Origin: Paenibacillus sp. HWE-109
GTDB taxonomy: Bacteria; Bacillota; Bacilli; Paenibacillales; NBRC-103111
Assembly: GCF_022163125.1 (NCBI RefSeq)
Contig: NZ_CP091881.1
Location: 1,798,001 to 1,862,000 of the forward strand
Direction: 5' to 3'
DNA: 64,000 nucleotides
Within the stretch, counting starts at the first letter, position 1. Every line of letters begins with the position of its first letter. The translations under genes and the position numbers were made by a program. Shown here piece after piece: positions 1 to 8,120 of this stretch. Below the pieces are notes generated by a model. That model did no database searches, was not told the DNA's origin, and was given only the letters and a program-made list of their open reading frames with translations.

Positions 1-2
1 TC

Positions 3-953
3 CGCCGATTGCAAAGTGCGTATGCGAATTGCAATCGCAGCAGCATGGGAGCGGCAGCGTTAACGACATCCGGATTTCCGCTGAACAGGCAGCGGATGGC
101 AAAGCTGCTGGCTTTCGATGGTCTAATCGAGAATGCATACGATGCCGTTAGCGGAGCCGATTATGTCGGTGAAATCGCGACGGGCGTGCAGCTTGCAGCG
201 ATTAATCTGGGCCGTTTCATTCAAGAGCTGCTGCTGTGGAGCACGCAGGAATTCGCGGTGCTGCAGGTGGCGGCGCCCTATGTTCAAATCAGTTCGATCA
301 TGCCGCAGAAACGAAATCCGGTTTCGATTGAACATATGCGTTCACTCTTGTCCAGCTGTGTTGGTCTTACACAAACGGTTTTAAGTATGATACATAATAC
401 ACCTTTCGGCGATATTGTTGATACGGAGGACGATATGCAGCCATACGCCTGGAAAAGTCTTGCCGTTCTCTCATCGGTGTATCGGCTATTGGCGAATGTG
501 ATCGCAACGCTATCCATCAACAAGGAGGCGCTGGAGGCTAGGGCAGAAGCAAGCTTCTCTACCGTCACGGAGCTGGCAGATACTTTGGTGCGGGAAGAGA
601 AGCTTTCCTTCCGCACTGCCCATCATATTGTCAGTGCTTCTGTGCGCAAAGCGCTCGCTAACGGCAATGACAAACGATTCTTGACCTTGGGTGTGCTGAA
701 CGAGTCAGCGCTGGAGGTCATTGGCAGGAAGTTGTCATTCAATGAGGAGAAACTAGCGCTGGCCTTGAATGCCAAACATTTCGTTCAGGTCAGGACATTG
801 ATCGGAGGACCCAACGCCAACGAGGTGGAGCGGGCCTTGAATGGACAGACACAGCGATTAAACAATGATAAAGCGTGGCTCACCGATAAAAGAAGAGCCA
901 TACGCGCTGCACAAGAGAATGTTGAGCGCGAGCTTCAGAAGCTGTTCCTATAA
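3..953 (+). CDS. Argininosuccinate lyase-like protein, 5' end outside window
   Basis: This is the C-terminal part of a fumarase/aspartase-superfamily lyase, most like argininosuccinate lyase. The reading frame is open from the first complete codon at position 3, and the TTG at 9 is an internal Leu codon, so the true start lies upstream of the window. The superfamily signature loop SSIMPQKRNP, which carries the catalytic serine in this family, is clear at about 291-320. The segment NRSSMGAAALTTSGFPLNR just inside the window is also typical of the family. The last third is the helical C-terminal domain. These enzymes catalyse reversible elimination giving fumarate or a related product. The neighbouring amidohydrolase and sugar-type transporter suggest a catabolic or specialised lyase rather than housekeeping arginine synthesis, but that is inference. 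A terminator follows the gene. Confidence 0.8.
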   Translation, partial: RRLQSAYANCNRSSMGAAALTTSGFPLNRQRMAKLLAFDGLIENAYDAVSGADYVGEIATGVQLAAINLGRFIQELLLWSTQEFAVLQVAAPYVQISSIMPQKRNPVSIEHMRSLLSSCVGLTQTVLSMIHNTPFGDIVDTEDDMQPYAWKSLAVLSSVYRLLANVIATLSINKEALEARAEASFSTVTELADTLVREEKLSFRTAHHIVSASVRKALANGNDKRFLTLGVLNESALEVIGRKLSFNEEKLALALNAKHFVQVRTLIGGPNANEVERALNGQTQRLNNDKAWLTDKRRAIRAAQENVERELQKLFL

Positions 954-970
954 GAATTGACCGGACACCC

Positions 971-1017
971 GGAGATGAGTTTTCTTCTGTTGAGAAGATA
1001 GGGCACATCTCCTTTTT
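971..1017 (+). terminator. Rho-independent terminator after the lyase gene
   Basis: The arms GGAGATG (971-977) and CATCTCC (1006-1012) enclose a loop with its own small CTTCTG/GAGAAG pairing. A T-run follows at 1013-1017. It lies between the lyase gene and the amidohydrolase operon, so the operon probably has its own promoter. Confidence 0.7.
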
Positions 1018-1067
1018 GTTGTCCAAACTTACCCTTATGACCAAGAGACACAGAAGGAGGAAATACC

Positions 1068-2009
1068 ATGTTGTTTAAAAATGGTTTCAAAGTGTTTGAT
1101 TTGCACGCCCATCTGCCTTATCAATGGCCTTGGGCGGCGCGCAACGAATTTATTGAGCTTCACAAAGCGGAGCGCAACGAACGTATGCGCCTCACCTGGG
1201 ATTTCCCCAACCAGCCCGATTCAGAAGAGGAAGCCAGCCGTCCGCTCGTAGATCGCTGGATAGATGAATTGGATCGCCATCAGATTGGCGGGATCAATTT
1301 CCTTACGGCCTGGAGCAATGATGATCTCGCTGCGCAAATACAGCAATATCCAGATCGTATGACGGGCTTTGCCCACCATTCGATAGAGGAGCCTAATGCG
1401 GCTGAGGAACTCCAGAGAGCTGTGGACGAACTTGGCTTGAAAGGCTATAAACTCTTCGGTCCCTTAGTGGAGCTTCCTTTTCATGATCCGAAACTGACCC
1501 CGGTTTGGCGCTTTTTGGCGGAAAGAAAGCTGCCGGTGCTGATCCATTTTGGACTTTTAGGTCATACGGGGGGCATTGCGCAGCATTTGAACATTAATCC
1601 TTTAGCAATCTTCAATGTAGCCAGGGAATATCCCGAAATTCCGTTCATTATTCCACACTTTGGTGCTGGGTACTTCCAAGAGCTGCTGCATTTGTGCTGG
1701 AGCTGCCCCAATGTACACATTGATACTTCGGGGTCCAATCAATGGATTCGCTGGAGTCCGTATGAATTGACACTGGAGACGTTATTTCGCAAGACGTACG
1801 AGCTGATTGGCCCTGAACGCATTCTTTTTGGAACGGATTCGAGTGCGTTTCCGCGAGGTTTCGTGAACCGTTACTTGCAGGATCAAGTAAGGGTAACAAG
1901 GGATCTGCGTTTTTCGGAAACAGACATCGAACTTATTTTTGGGAATAATGCCAGAAAACTGCTGAATATCAATCAGCCAACATATGTAAGTGGAGGAGAA
2001 AAAAGATGA
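1068..2009 (+). CDS. Amidohydrolase-family (PF04909-type) metal-dependent hydrolase
   Basis: A 313-residue protein with the hallmarks of amidohydrolase-2 TIM-barrel enzymes. The N-terminal metal-binding HxH is in FDLHAHLPY (residues about 10-18), later metal-ligand histidines sit in LIHFG and IIPHFGAGYFQE, and the C-terminal aspartate is in ILFGTDSSAFP. Family members hydrolyse or decarboxylate cyclic or carboxylated substrates in the cytoplasm; the substrate here is not predictable. The start is supported by AGAAGGAGG just upstream of ATG 1068. Its TGA stop overlaps the ATG of the binding-protein gene (ATGA), so the two are translationally coupled. The enzyme probably acts on something imported by the downstream transporter. 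Confidence 0.82.
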   Translation: MLFKNGFKVFDLHAHLPYQWPWAARNEFIELHKAERNERMRLTWDFPNQPDSEEEASRPLVDRWIDELDRHQIGGINFLTAWSNDDLAAQIQQYPDRMTGFAHHSIEEPNAAEELQRAVDELGLKGYKLFGPLVELPFHDPKLTPVWRFLAERKLPVLIHFGLLGHTGGIAQHLNINPLAIFNVAREYPEIPFIIPHFGAGYFQELLHLCWSCPNVHIDTSGSNQWIRWSPYELTLETLFRKTYELIGPERILFGTDSSAFPRGFVNRYLQDQVRVTRDLRFSETDIELIFGNNARKLLNINQPTYVSGGEKR

Positions 2010-3379
2010 CAATCAATAACCGTACGACCAAGGGCGCGATCGTTTCATCCCTGGGATTTGTGATTTTGTTAACCGGATGCTCGGCAGGAGGCAGTCAGCC
2101 AACAGCGACGTCAGTGGCAGCCAGCACTAGTCCTAGTGCAACTCAGAGCGCTGCAGCAACCGCATCCAGCCCAGCTGAAAAGGTGACCATCGAATACTGG
2201 CAGTATCAGTTTCCCGCAAAGGTCGACCTGATCACAAAACTAATCGCCGATTTTCAAAAGCAAAATCCGAATATAGAAGTCAAGCAGACGAACTTCCCGT
2301 ATGATCAGTACAACGAAAAAGTAGCCACGCTCGTTCCGGCGGGGAAAGGTCCGGATGTTATCAATCTGTACTATGGCTGGCTGCCCAAATACGTTGCATC
2401 CGGCTATCTGCAGCCTTTGCCGGACAGCGCCTTCTCCGAGGATAAAATCAAGGCAGAGTTCTTCCCGTTCGTGGACACAGCGAAGCTGAACGGCAAATAT
2501 TATGCGATTCCGACAGCCGTTCGGACGCTCGCTTTATTTTACAATAAAGATCTATATACCAAGGCTGGGCTTGATCCGAACAAACCGCCTGCGACGTGGG
2601 ATGAACTGGTTTCACAGGGCAAGAAGCTGACGGAAAAGGATAAAAACGGCCAATATGTCGTAGAAGGACTAGCTTGGCAGCCGAACGCTCAATTGCATCA
2701 CTGGTTCCGCGATGCGCTCGTTTATCAGGCTGGCGGCAAAGATATCAGCGATGATCGACGCAAAGTTTTGTGGAAAGAAACACCTGCGGGCCTAGAGGCA
2801 TTCAAATATTTAATTGACCTGTCATTTGTGCATCAATTGGGCACCAAGGACTTCTACAATGATGATATTACAGCGTTTAAAGGCGGTCATGCCGCAATTA
2901 CGATCGACGGATCTTTCCAGCTTGGCGCGATCAAAAAGGATGCTCCAAATTTGAATTATGCCATCGCCCCACTGCCTTCATATAAAGATAAAGCGACACA
3001 GGTGTCCTTCTGGGCGAATGCCATCACCAAAAACGTGCAGGGCAAAAAGCTTGAAGCCGCAACGAAGTTCTTGCAATTTCTGACAAGCAAAGAAGTGCAG
3101 GAGCAGTGGGTTGAGAAGGTAGGGGAACTCCCGGCCAAGAAGGATGTAGCGCTGCAAGATATCTATAAAAAGGATGAGAAACTGGGGCCGTTCATTAGCC
3201 AACTGTCTTATGCGCATGCGCACTATTTTGTAGATGAGAAGTTGGAAAAAGACTATTTCACGGATGCCGTCGATCAAGTGGTATTGAACAAAGTACCCTA
3301 CGACAAAGCTTATGACGAGCTCGTTGCCAAAACGCAAAAGCTATATGACGAGTATTGGGCCAAACAGGATAAAAAATAA
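2006..3379 (+). CDS. Extracellular solute-binding lipoprotein (sugar ABC transporter, family 1)
   Basis: A 457-residue binding protein of the MalE/UgpB class. The N-terminus has a positively charged start, a hydrophobic stretch and the lipobox LTGC (cysteine at about residue 25), so it should be a membrane-anchored lipoprotein. A Ser/Ala/Thr-rich linker follows, and the mature domain begins near VTIEYWQYQF, typical of family 1 binding proteins. GGAGG sits upstream of ATG 2006. The stop TAA shares one base with the start of the first permease (TAATG), indicating tight coupling. It should deliver substrate to the permeases at 3379-5068. No ATPase gene lies in the cluster, as is common for CUT1 transporters that share an MsmX-like ATPase. 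Confidence 0.9.
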   Translation: MTINNRTTKGAIVSSLGFVILLTGCSAGGSQPTATSVAASTSPSATQSAAATASSPAEKVTIEYWQYQFPAKVDLITKLIADFQKQNPNIEVKQTNFPYDQYNEKVATLVPAGKGPDVINLYYGWLPKYVASGYLQPLPDSAFSEDKIKAEFFPFVDTAKLNGKYYAIPTAVRTLALFYNKDLYTKAGLDPNKPPATWDELVSQGKKLTEKDKNGQYVVEGLAWQPNAQLHHWFRDALVYQAGGKDISDDRRKVLWKETPAGLEAFKYLIDLSFVHQLGTKDFYNDDITAFKGGHAAITIDGSFQLGAIKKDAPNLNYAIAPLPSYKDKATQVSFWANAITKNVQGKKLEAATKFLQFLTSKEVQEQWVEKVGELPAKKDVALQDIYKKDEKLGPFISQLSYAHAHYFVDEKLEKDYFTDAVDQVVLNKVPYDKAYDELVAKTQKLYDEYWAKQDKK

Positions 3380-4248
3380 TGGTCAGGCATAAGTATGTCT
3401 TCGTCTACAGCTGCTTGCTGATTCCATTATTGTTTTTTCTAGGCATTCGTATCGCGCCTATCTTGTATTCGTTCAACATCAGTGTGCGGGAGTGGGATAT
3501 GCTGTCGGAAGAAAAGCCCTTCATTGGGCTGCAAAATTTTGTTCAGCTGTTTCACGATGAGATCTTTCTCATTGCCTTGCGGAACACGGTTAAATACGTT
3601 GTTATTGGTGTGCCGGTGCAGCTGCTGGCTGGTCTCGCTATTGCGCTTTTGCTGCAGCGGGTGAATCGCTTCAAAGGTTTATTTCGCACCTTGTATTTTA
3701 TCCCATATGTCACAAGTGTTGTAGCTGTTAGTTGGGTGTTTCGATGGACGCTGTTGAAGAATGGCATTGTGAATGCTTGGCTGATTAAAATTGGTTTGGA
3801 ACCGCAGCTCTTTCTCGGCTCACCTTCCCAAGGGATCTATGTCGTTATTGCTGTTATGATTTGGCAAAGTGTCGGTTTCCAAATGCTGATTTTCCTAACA
3901 GGCTTGGAGACGATCCCCAAATCCTATGAGGAAGCGGCGGCCATTGATGGCGCGAATAGTTGGCAGCGACTGTGGCATATCACCTTGCCCTTGCTGAACC
4001 CAGTCATTGTATTTTCGGTTGTCATCGCCAGTATAAGTTTCCTGCAATCTTTTACACAGATCTTAAATATGACAGGCGGAGGGCCGCTGAACTCAACTAT
4101 ATCTATGGTGCTTTATATTTATAATTTGGCTTTTAAGCATTTCAAAATGGGAGAGGCTGCCGCAGCAACCATCATCCTGTTCGTCATCATTCTCTCGTTG
4201 TCCCTGATCCAAATGAAAGTGCTGAACAGGCGAGTCGATTATGAGTAA
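3379..4248 (+). CDS. Sugar ABC transporter permease (MalF/UgpA type)
   Basis: A 289-residue inner-membrane permease with about six hydrophobic segments. The cytoplasmic EAA loop is clear (EAAAIDGANSWQRLWHITLP, near residues 178-197); it docks with the ATPase in this family. A conserved GGPLNSTI segment follows, typical of MalF-like subunits. It starts on the last base of the binding-protein stop codon and overlaps the next permease gene by eight bases, so the three products are probably made together. It forms the translocation pore with the 4241-5068 product. Confidence 0.92.
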   Translation: MVRHKYVFVYSCLLIPLLFFLGIRIAPILYSFNISVREWDMLSEEKPFIGLQNFVQLFHDEIFLIALRNTVKYVVIGVPVQLLAGLAIALLLQRVNRFKGLFRTLYFIPYVTSVVAVSWVFRWTLLKNGIVNAWLIKIGLEPQLFLGSPSQGIYVVIAVMIWQSVGFQMLIFLTGLETIPKSYEEAAAIDGANSWQRLWHITLPLLNPVIVFSVVIASISFLQSFTQILNMTGGGPLNSTISMVLYIYNLAFKHFKMGEAAAATIILFVIILSLSLIQMKVLNRRVDYE

Positions 4249-5068
4249 AGGAGGTGGGGTTCTGCGTAAAGCAGCTTGGTATTTGCTATTGAGTGTGGGC
4301 AGTATCGGGATGATTTTTCCGCTGGTTTGGATGATTGCTACGTCGTTGAAGGATTCAACGGACGCTTTCTCGCTAAGCGTGATACCGACGGGGCTGACAC
4401 TAGACAATTATGTGGAAGTGTTTAAAAAGACCCCGTTCACCCAGTGGGTTCGAAACAGCTTGGTTGTCGCTGTGATCACAACGTTAAGTGTTTGTCTTTT
4501 TGATACAGTCATCGGCTATGTATTGGCTAAATTCACTTTTGTCGGCAAGAAGCTGATTTTTGTTGCGATCCTTAGTACGCTGATGGTCCCTACCGAAATG
4601 TTGATCATTCCTTGGTATTTGCTGACGGTCAAGTTCGGGTGGGTAGATTCCTATGCGGGCATTTTATTTCCGGGCTTGATCTCGGCGTTTGGTATCTTCC
4701 TGATGAAACAGTTCTTGGAATCATTGCCTAGCGATCTATTGGATGCGGCCCGAATCGATGGCATGAACGAGTGGAGCATCATGCTGCGCATTGCCGTTCC
4801 GCTTGTGAAGCCGGCGCTCGCTACCTTGTGCATCCTGTCTTTCTTAGGCAGCTGGAACGCGTTTATCTGGCCGCTGATCGTCACACAAACTCCGGAGCAT
4901 CTGACGATTCCGGTAGGGATTTCTTATTTCTCCAGCGAGCTGAAAGACCGCGCCAGCTGGGTGTTGGTAATGACTGGCGCCTCTTTGTCGGTCATCCCGC
5001 TCATTGTCTTGTTTTTCGTTTTCCAGAAACAGATTATTCGGGGAATTGCTTTGACGGGTTTTAAATAA
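4241..5068 (+). CDS. Sugar ABC transporter permease (MalG/UgpE type)
   Basis: A 275-residue second pore subunit with several transmembrane helices and an EAA loop (DAARIDGMNEWSIMLRIAVP). The C-terminus ends in the IIRGIALTGFK type of tail common in this class. The start at ATG 4241 overlaps the preceding gene by eight bases. A strong AAAGGAGG lies just inside this start rather than before it, so translation may instead begin slightly downstream, for example at a CTG near 4262, or rely on coupling. It pairs with the 3379-4248 subunit. A terminator-like hairpin follows. Confidence 0.9.
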   Translation: MSKGGGVLRKAAWYLLLSVGSIGMIFPLVWMIATSLKDSTDAFSLSVIPTGLTLDNYVEVFKKTPFTQWVRNSLVVAVITTLSVCLFDTVIGYVLAKFTFVGKKLIFVAILSTLMVPTEMLIIPWYLLTVKFGWVDSYAGILFPGLISAFGIFLMKQFLESLPSDLLDAARIDGMNEWSIMLRIAVPLVKPALATLCILSFLGSWNAFIWPLIVTQTPEHLTIPVGISYFSSELKDRASWVLVMTGASLSVIPLIVLFFVFQKQIIRGIALTGFK

Positions 5069-5076
5069 GTGAAAAG

Positions 5077-5127
5077 ACCGACCAACTTCTGCAGTGTGTG
5101 ATGCTGTGGTTTGTTGGGCGGTTTTTT
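5077..5127 (+). terminator. Terminator after the first transporter operon
   Basis: The arms ACCGACCAAC (5077-5086) and GTTGGGCGGT (5113-5122) pair with one mismatch. A T-run follows, and the hairpin lies just after the last permease stop codon. Confidence 0.65.
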
Positions 5128-5768
5128 GGTGTTGTGGAGTGGGTATCAGAGGCGATAAGGGGTGAGCGAGGGGAGCGGAGAAGATGGAAACGGGTGAAGT
5201 GAAACAATGGCGACGAAAGGGGGGGAATATGACAGCGGGAAGTGCTTATTTGTTCGAATGGCACCTGTTTGGGAGGCATAGGCAAGATGCAAGTGCTTAT
5301 TATTCTTTTATGTGCCCGGCATGCCAGTGAATGCAGCGAATAGGCACGTTATGTGGCCTTATCATAGGCTAAATGGGAGAGTAGGCGGGAATAAGACCAC
5401 CTCCCTTGCTTATTTATCGCCGAGCAGCAAATTTAAGAGAACTAAGCTTAAGGCTAGTTTTTCTGAGAAATTGATGCGGAACGAGGAGGCGTTATTTCTC
5501 TCAAATCTACGCGCAAAAGGTGTGGCTGCGGATCGTCGATCCCTTGAAGCCGAAATTTGTCTGGGGGATGGAGTTTAATAGCTGGTTGGGAGAACACTGG
5601 GAGTAGCAGTGAGGGAGAGTAGCTAAAAGCTAGGACGGATGTGGCAGCACGGCGAAAGTGAAAGGGAAGAGGATCCATCGGAGGCGATATTGGGTAGGCT
5701 AAAGTGAAAGGGACGAGGATCTATCAAAGGCGATATTGGGTAGGCGAAGGGCAGAAAAGGCAGCTGGA
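5128..5768. other. Long intergenic region with degenerate dispersed repeats, no convincing gene
   Basis: Several short open frames exist here but none has a good ribosome binding site and family match together. The stretch at about 5540-5640 resembles the dispersed repeat seen at 51456-52145 and 59037-59160, sharing the pattern GGTTGGGAGAAC followed by AGTAGCTA and GGCAGCACG. The stretch at about 5235-5310 shares AAGTGCTTATT-type wording with 17960-18020. A 46-bp direct duplication lies at 5655-5744. Confidence 0.5.
5655..5744. repeat. 46-bp direct tandem duplication
   Basis: Two consecutive copies begin with AAAGTGAAAGGGA at 5655 and 5701. Both contain a GAGGAT(C)AT block and end with GGCGATATTGGGTAGGC. 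A few substitutions separate them. It sits just upstream of the first 113-bp repeat unit. Confidence 0.75.
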
Positions 5769-5879
5769 AGTGCCGAATCCACGGAGATAACGCTGAAAAA
5801 CATCGCTAACGCTAAGGCAGGACAGGAATCGGAGTCTGTAAGGCTGAAAAACAACCTTAACAGCAGGGAAAAGGCCAAA
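5769..5879. repeat. First unit of the 113-bp tandem repeat array (left of the IS)
   Basis: This unit starts AGTGCCGAATCCACGGAG and ends GGCCAAA, where the insertion sequence interrupts it. The missing TG is found on the other side of the element at 7175-7176. The rest of the array is at 7177-7868. Confidence 0.85.
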
Positions 5880-5916
5880 TGTATCTGAGTCAATAGAGTG
5901 GACACAAAAAAAAGAG

Positions 5917-6801
5917 CTAAGAAATCAGTTTTATTTGCTTGTAGTACTGGGATTCAAACTTGTCTGGAGACAAATAGCCAAGCTTGCTGTGCGTACGTTT
6001 CCTATTGTAAAAAAACTCAATGTACCAGTAGATTCGTTGGTGTGCTTCTTGGCGGCTTTGAAATTTATATCTGTACACTAATTCCCGCTTGAGAATGCTG
6101 TGAAAAGCCTCTATACAAGCGTTATCGTAGCAATTGCCTTTACGGCTCATACTACGAATCATATGGTATTCTTTCAGTTGTTTACGGTACTCATTAGATG
6201 CATACTGCGATCCCCGGTCTGAATGATGGATAAGGCCTTTAGGCGGCCTTTTGGCTTCGTATGCTTGATTTAAGGCGTCTAGCGTCAGTTCCACGGTCAT
6301 ACGATTGCCAAGCTGCCAGCCAACGATTTTGCGGGTAAACAAGTCAAGAACGCTTGCTAAATAAAGGTTTCCTTGACGTGTATGGATGTACGTGATGTCG
6401 GTAACCCATACTTGATTCGGTCTTGTACACACATCAAAATGCTGATTTAACCAATTTGGCGCAATCGGGTGGCTGTGATTGGAATCCGTTGTTTGCACCT
6501 TGAATTTCCCTATAGCTTGTGAGCGTAAACCCTTCTTTTTCATGATACGCCCAACCGTTTTGACAGCGACTTTGAAACCTTTTTTTCTCAGTTCCTTTGT
6601 GATTTTCGGACTCCCGTAATTCCGATCCGATTCCAAATACTCCTTTTCCACCTCTTTAGCCAACGCTTCGCGGTGCTTTTTCCGCTCACTTGGGGGTGTG
6701 GTTCGCCATTTATAATAGCCGCTCTTGGATACACCTAGTACGCTGCACATCTTCTCAACTCGAAATGTTGAACGGTGGTCATCAATGAACTTGAATCTCA
6801 C
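5917..6801 (-). CDS. IS3-family transposase OrfB (DDE integrase core)
   Basis: A 294-residue catalytic subunit of an IS3-family transposase. An N-terminal HTH_21-like region (YYKWRTTPPSER) is followed by the rve integrase core. The catalytic triad is visible: D135 in WVTDITYI, D195 in HHSDRGSQY and E231 in NACIEAFHSILK, with the expected 35-residue spacing between the last two. The GTG start at 6801 overlaps the orfA stop (GTGA). The active enzyme in this family is usually an OrfAB fusion made by -1 frameshifting, and the frame is open back to the slippery site at 6831-6837. Confidence 0.95.
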   Translation of the reverse strand: MRFKFIDDHRSTFRVEKMCSVLGVSKSGYYKWRTTPPSERKKHREALAKEVEKEYLESDRNYGSPKITKELRKKGFKVAVKTVGRIMKKKGLRSQAIGKFKVQTTDSNHSHPIAPNWLNQHFDVCTRPNQVWVTDITYIHTRQGNLYLASVLDLFTRKIVGWQLGNRMTVELTLDALNQAYEAKRPPKGLIHHSDRGSQYASNEYRKQLKEYHMIRSMSRKGNCYDNACIEAFHSILKRELVYRYKFQSRQEAHQRIYWYIEFFYNRKRTHSKLGYLSPDKFESQYYKQIKLIS

Positions 6802-7103
6802 TTCGGGTCTTTGCTGAAGATGTGCAGCGCCTTTTTTAAGATAGCTAGTTCTTCCTCTAGGTCTTTGTTGCGTTGTTCCAAGTCTTTCACGAACTGATCA
6901 TGGCTACGTAGATTGCCACTTCCTACGAAGGGCTCATCTGGAAATTGGCGATATTTACTGACCCAACTGCTCAATGTCTTCGCTGGAATGTTCAATTCGC
7001 TTGCAATATCCGGAATCGATTTACTATGTTGTTGAATGTACTTAACCGTTTCTTCTTTGAACTTTTGATTGTACCGTTGGCGGAATTCATTCATCTCGGA
7101 CAC
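6798..7103 (-). CDS. IS3-family transposase OrfA (HTH DNA-binding subunit)
   Basis: A 101-residue protein with an N-terminal helix-turn-helix (IPDIASELNIPAKTLSSWVS) that recognises the element ends, then a heptad-rich coiled coil (residues about 70-93) used for multimerisation in IS3 elements. Near its 3' end the codons TTA AAA AAG contain a slippery A AAA AAG heptamer (6831-6837, minus strand). Slipping back by one there would fuse it to OrfB. Confidence 0.93.
   Translation of the reverse strand: MSEMNEFRQRYNQKFKEETVKYIQQHSKSIPDIASELNIPAKTLSSWVSKYRQFPDEPFVGSGNLRSHDQFVKDLEQRNKDLEEELAILKKALHIFSKDPK
6831..6837 (-). other. Probable programmed -1 frameshift site (A AAA AAG)
   Basis: Read on the minus strand, the heptamer AAAAAAG lies in the orfA frame as TTA-AAA-AAG. 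The -1 frame is open from here into orfB without a stop. The IS150 group is known to use this type of heptamer to make OrfAB. Confidence 0.8.
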
Positions 7104-7176
7104 CTCGTCATTTAGATAGGTCTATTATCTAATTTCCCAATTCGCTGTGTCCACTGTTAAGTCTAAATGCAAAATG

Positions 7177-7868
7177 AGTGCCGAATCCACGGAGATAACG
7201 CTGAAAACATCGCTAACGCTAAGGCAGGATAGAAATCGGCATCTGTAAGGCTGAAAAACAGCCTTAACAGCAGGGAAAGGCCAAATGAGTGCCGAATCCA
7301 CGGAGATAACGCTGAAAAACATCGCTAACGCTAAGGCAGGATAGAAATCGGCATCTGTAAGGCTGAAAAACAGCCTTAACAGCAGGGAAAAGGCCAAATG
7401 AGTGCCGAATCCACGGAGATAACGCTGAAAAACATCGTTAACACTAAGGCAGGACAGAAATCGGAGTCTGTAAGGCTGAAAAACAACCTTAACAGCAGGG
7501 AAAAGGCCAGAAGAGTGCCGAATCCACGGAGATAACGCTGAAAAACATCGCTAACGCTAAGGCAGGACAGGAATCGGCATCTGTAAGGCTGAAAAACAGC
7601 CTTAACAGCAGGGTAAAGGCCAGAAGAGTGCCGAATCCACGGAGATAACGCTGAAAAACATCGCTAACGCTAAGGCAGGACAGGAATCGGCATCTGTAAG
7701 GCCGAAAAACAACCTTAACAGCAGGGAAAAGGCCAGAAGAGTGCCGAATCCACGGAGATAACGCTGAAAAACATCGCTAACGCTAAGGCAGGACAGGAAT
7801 CGGCATCTGTAAGGCTGAAAAACAACCTTAACAGCAGGGAAAAGGCCAAATGAGTGCCGAATCCACAG
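7177..7868. repeat. 113-bp tandem repeat array, six full units plus a truncated one
   Basis: Units begin with AGTGCCGAATCCACGGAG at 7177, 7288, 7401, 7514, 7627 and 7740, with a truncated seventh at 7853. The period is 113 bp (111 for the first). The unit before the IS at 5769 belongs to the same array, giving eight in all. Each unit holds two related halves built around GCTGAAAAACA, and the right half forms a hairpin AAGGCTG-AAAAA-CAGCCTT. Because 113 is not a multiple of three, the short open frames seen on the minus strand shift frame in each unit, so the array is not protein-coding. Confidence 0.93.
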
Positions 7869-8120
7869 GAGGTTTTCCCGGTAACGCGCAAAGTACCTTC
7901 CATGATAAGTTAATTTATCCCATAATCTTGATAAACCAACCCTTTAATCTTAATTTCTCCCCTTTCAAAAGGGGGGTTATTTTTCTATGATGGTTCTATC
8001 AACTACGAATACACGCCAGATTCACAAGGAAAGGAGTTTTCGAGTACTAATAATGCAAACGCTTACGCATTGAGAGTGGACAACGAAACTGAACGGATTT
8101 AACTATACGGGAGGTAAAAG
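7869..8120 (+). promoter_or_regulatory. Upstream region of the beta-helix protein gene with terminator-like hairpin and operator-like site
   Basis: A hairpin CCCCTTT/AAAGGGG at 7959-7974 followed by TTATTTTT looks like a terminator isolating the gene from the repeat array. At 8053-8070 the near-palindrome ATGCAAACGCTTACGCAT resembles LacI-family or cre-type operators. It closely matches the site at 19329-19343. GGGAGGT precedes ATG 8121. No clear -35/-10 pair could be chosen. Confidence 0.45.

Larger units (their letters stand above)
5880..7171 (-). mobile_element. Complete IS3-family insertion sequence (IS150-like), 1,292 bp
   Basis: The ends are imperfect inverted repeats of about 26 bp. 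The left end begins TGTATCTGAG and runs to AGTGGACACA; the right end, read inward, begins TGCATTTAGACTTAAC and runs to AGTGGACACA. They start TG and end CA, as usual for IS3-family elements. It is flanked by a 3-bp AAA target duplication (5877-5879 and 7172-7174). Removing the element and one AAA exactly rebuilds the local repeat wording GGCCAAATGAGTGCCG. Inside are orfA and orfB on the minus strand with a likely frameshift site. The perfect target duplication and intact frames suggest a recent insertion. Confidence 0.92.

Noticed and set aside
5312..5578. 88-residue open frame in the gene-poor region
   Set aside because: It has no convincing ribosome binding site and no recognisable domain, and it overlaps degenerate dispersed-repeat sequence.
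7177..7868. Possible CRISPR array
   Set aside because: The units are contiguous 113-bp repeats with no unique spacers, and no cas genes are nearby.
7125..7903. Several minus-strand open frames rich in SLLLRLFFSLTD wording
   Set aside because: They come from the 113-bp repeats. The frame changes in each unit, so no continuous protein is encoded.
7983..8102. Open frame reading FYDGSINYEYTPDSQG, possible remnant of a secreted protein
   Set aside because: It is only about 40 codons long, starts inside a terminator-like hairpin and overlaps an operator-like site; chance is a sufficient explanation.
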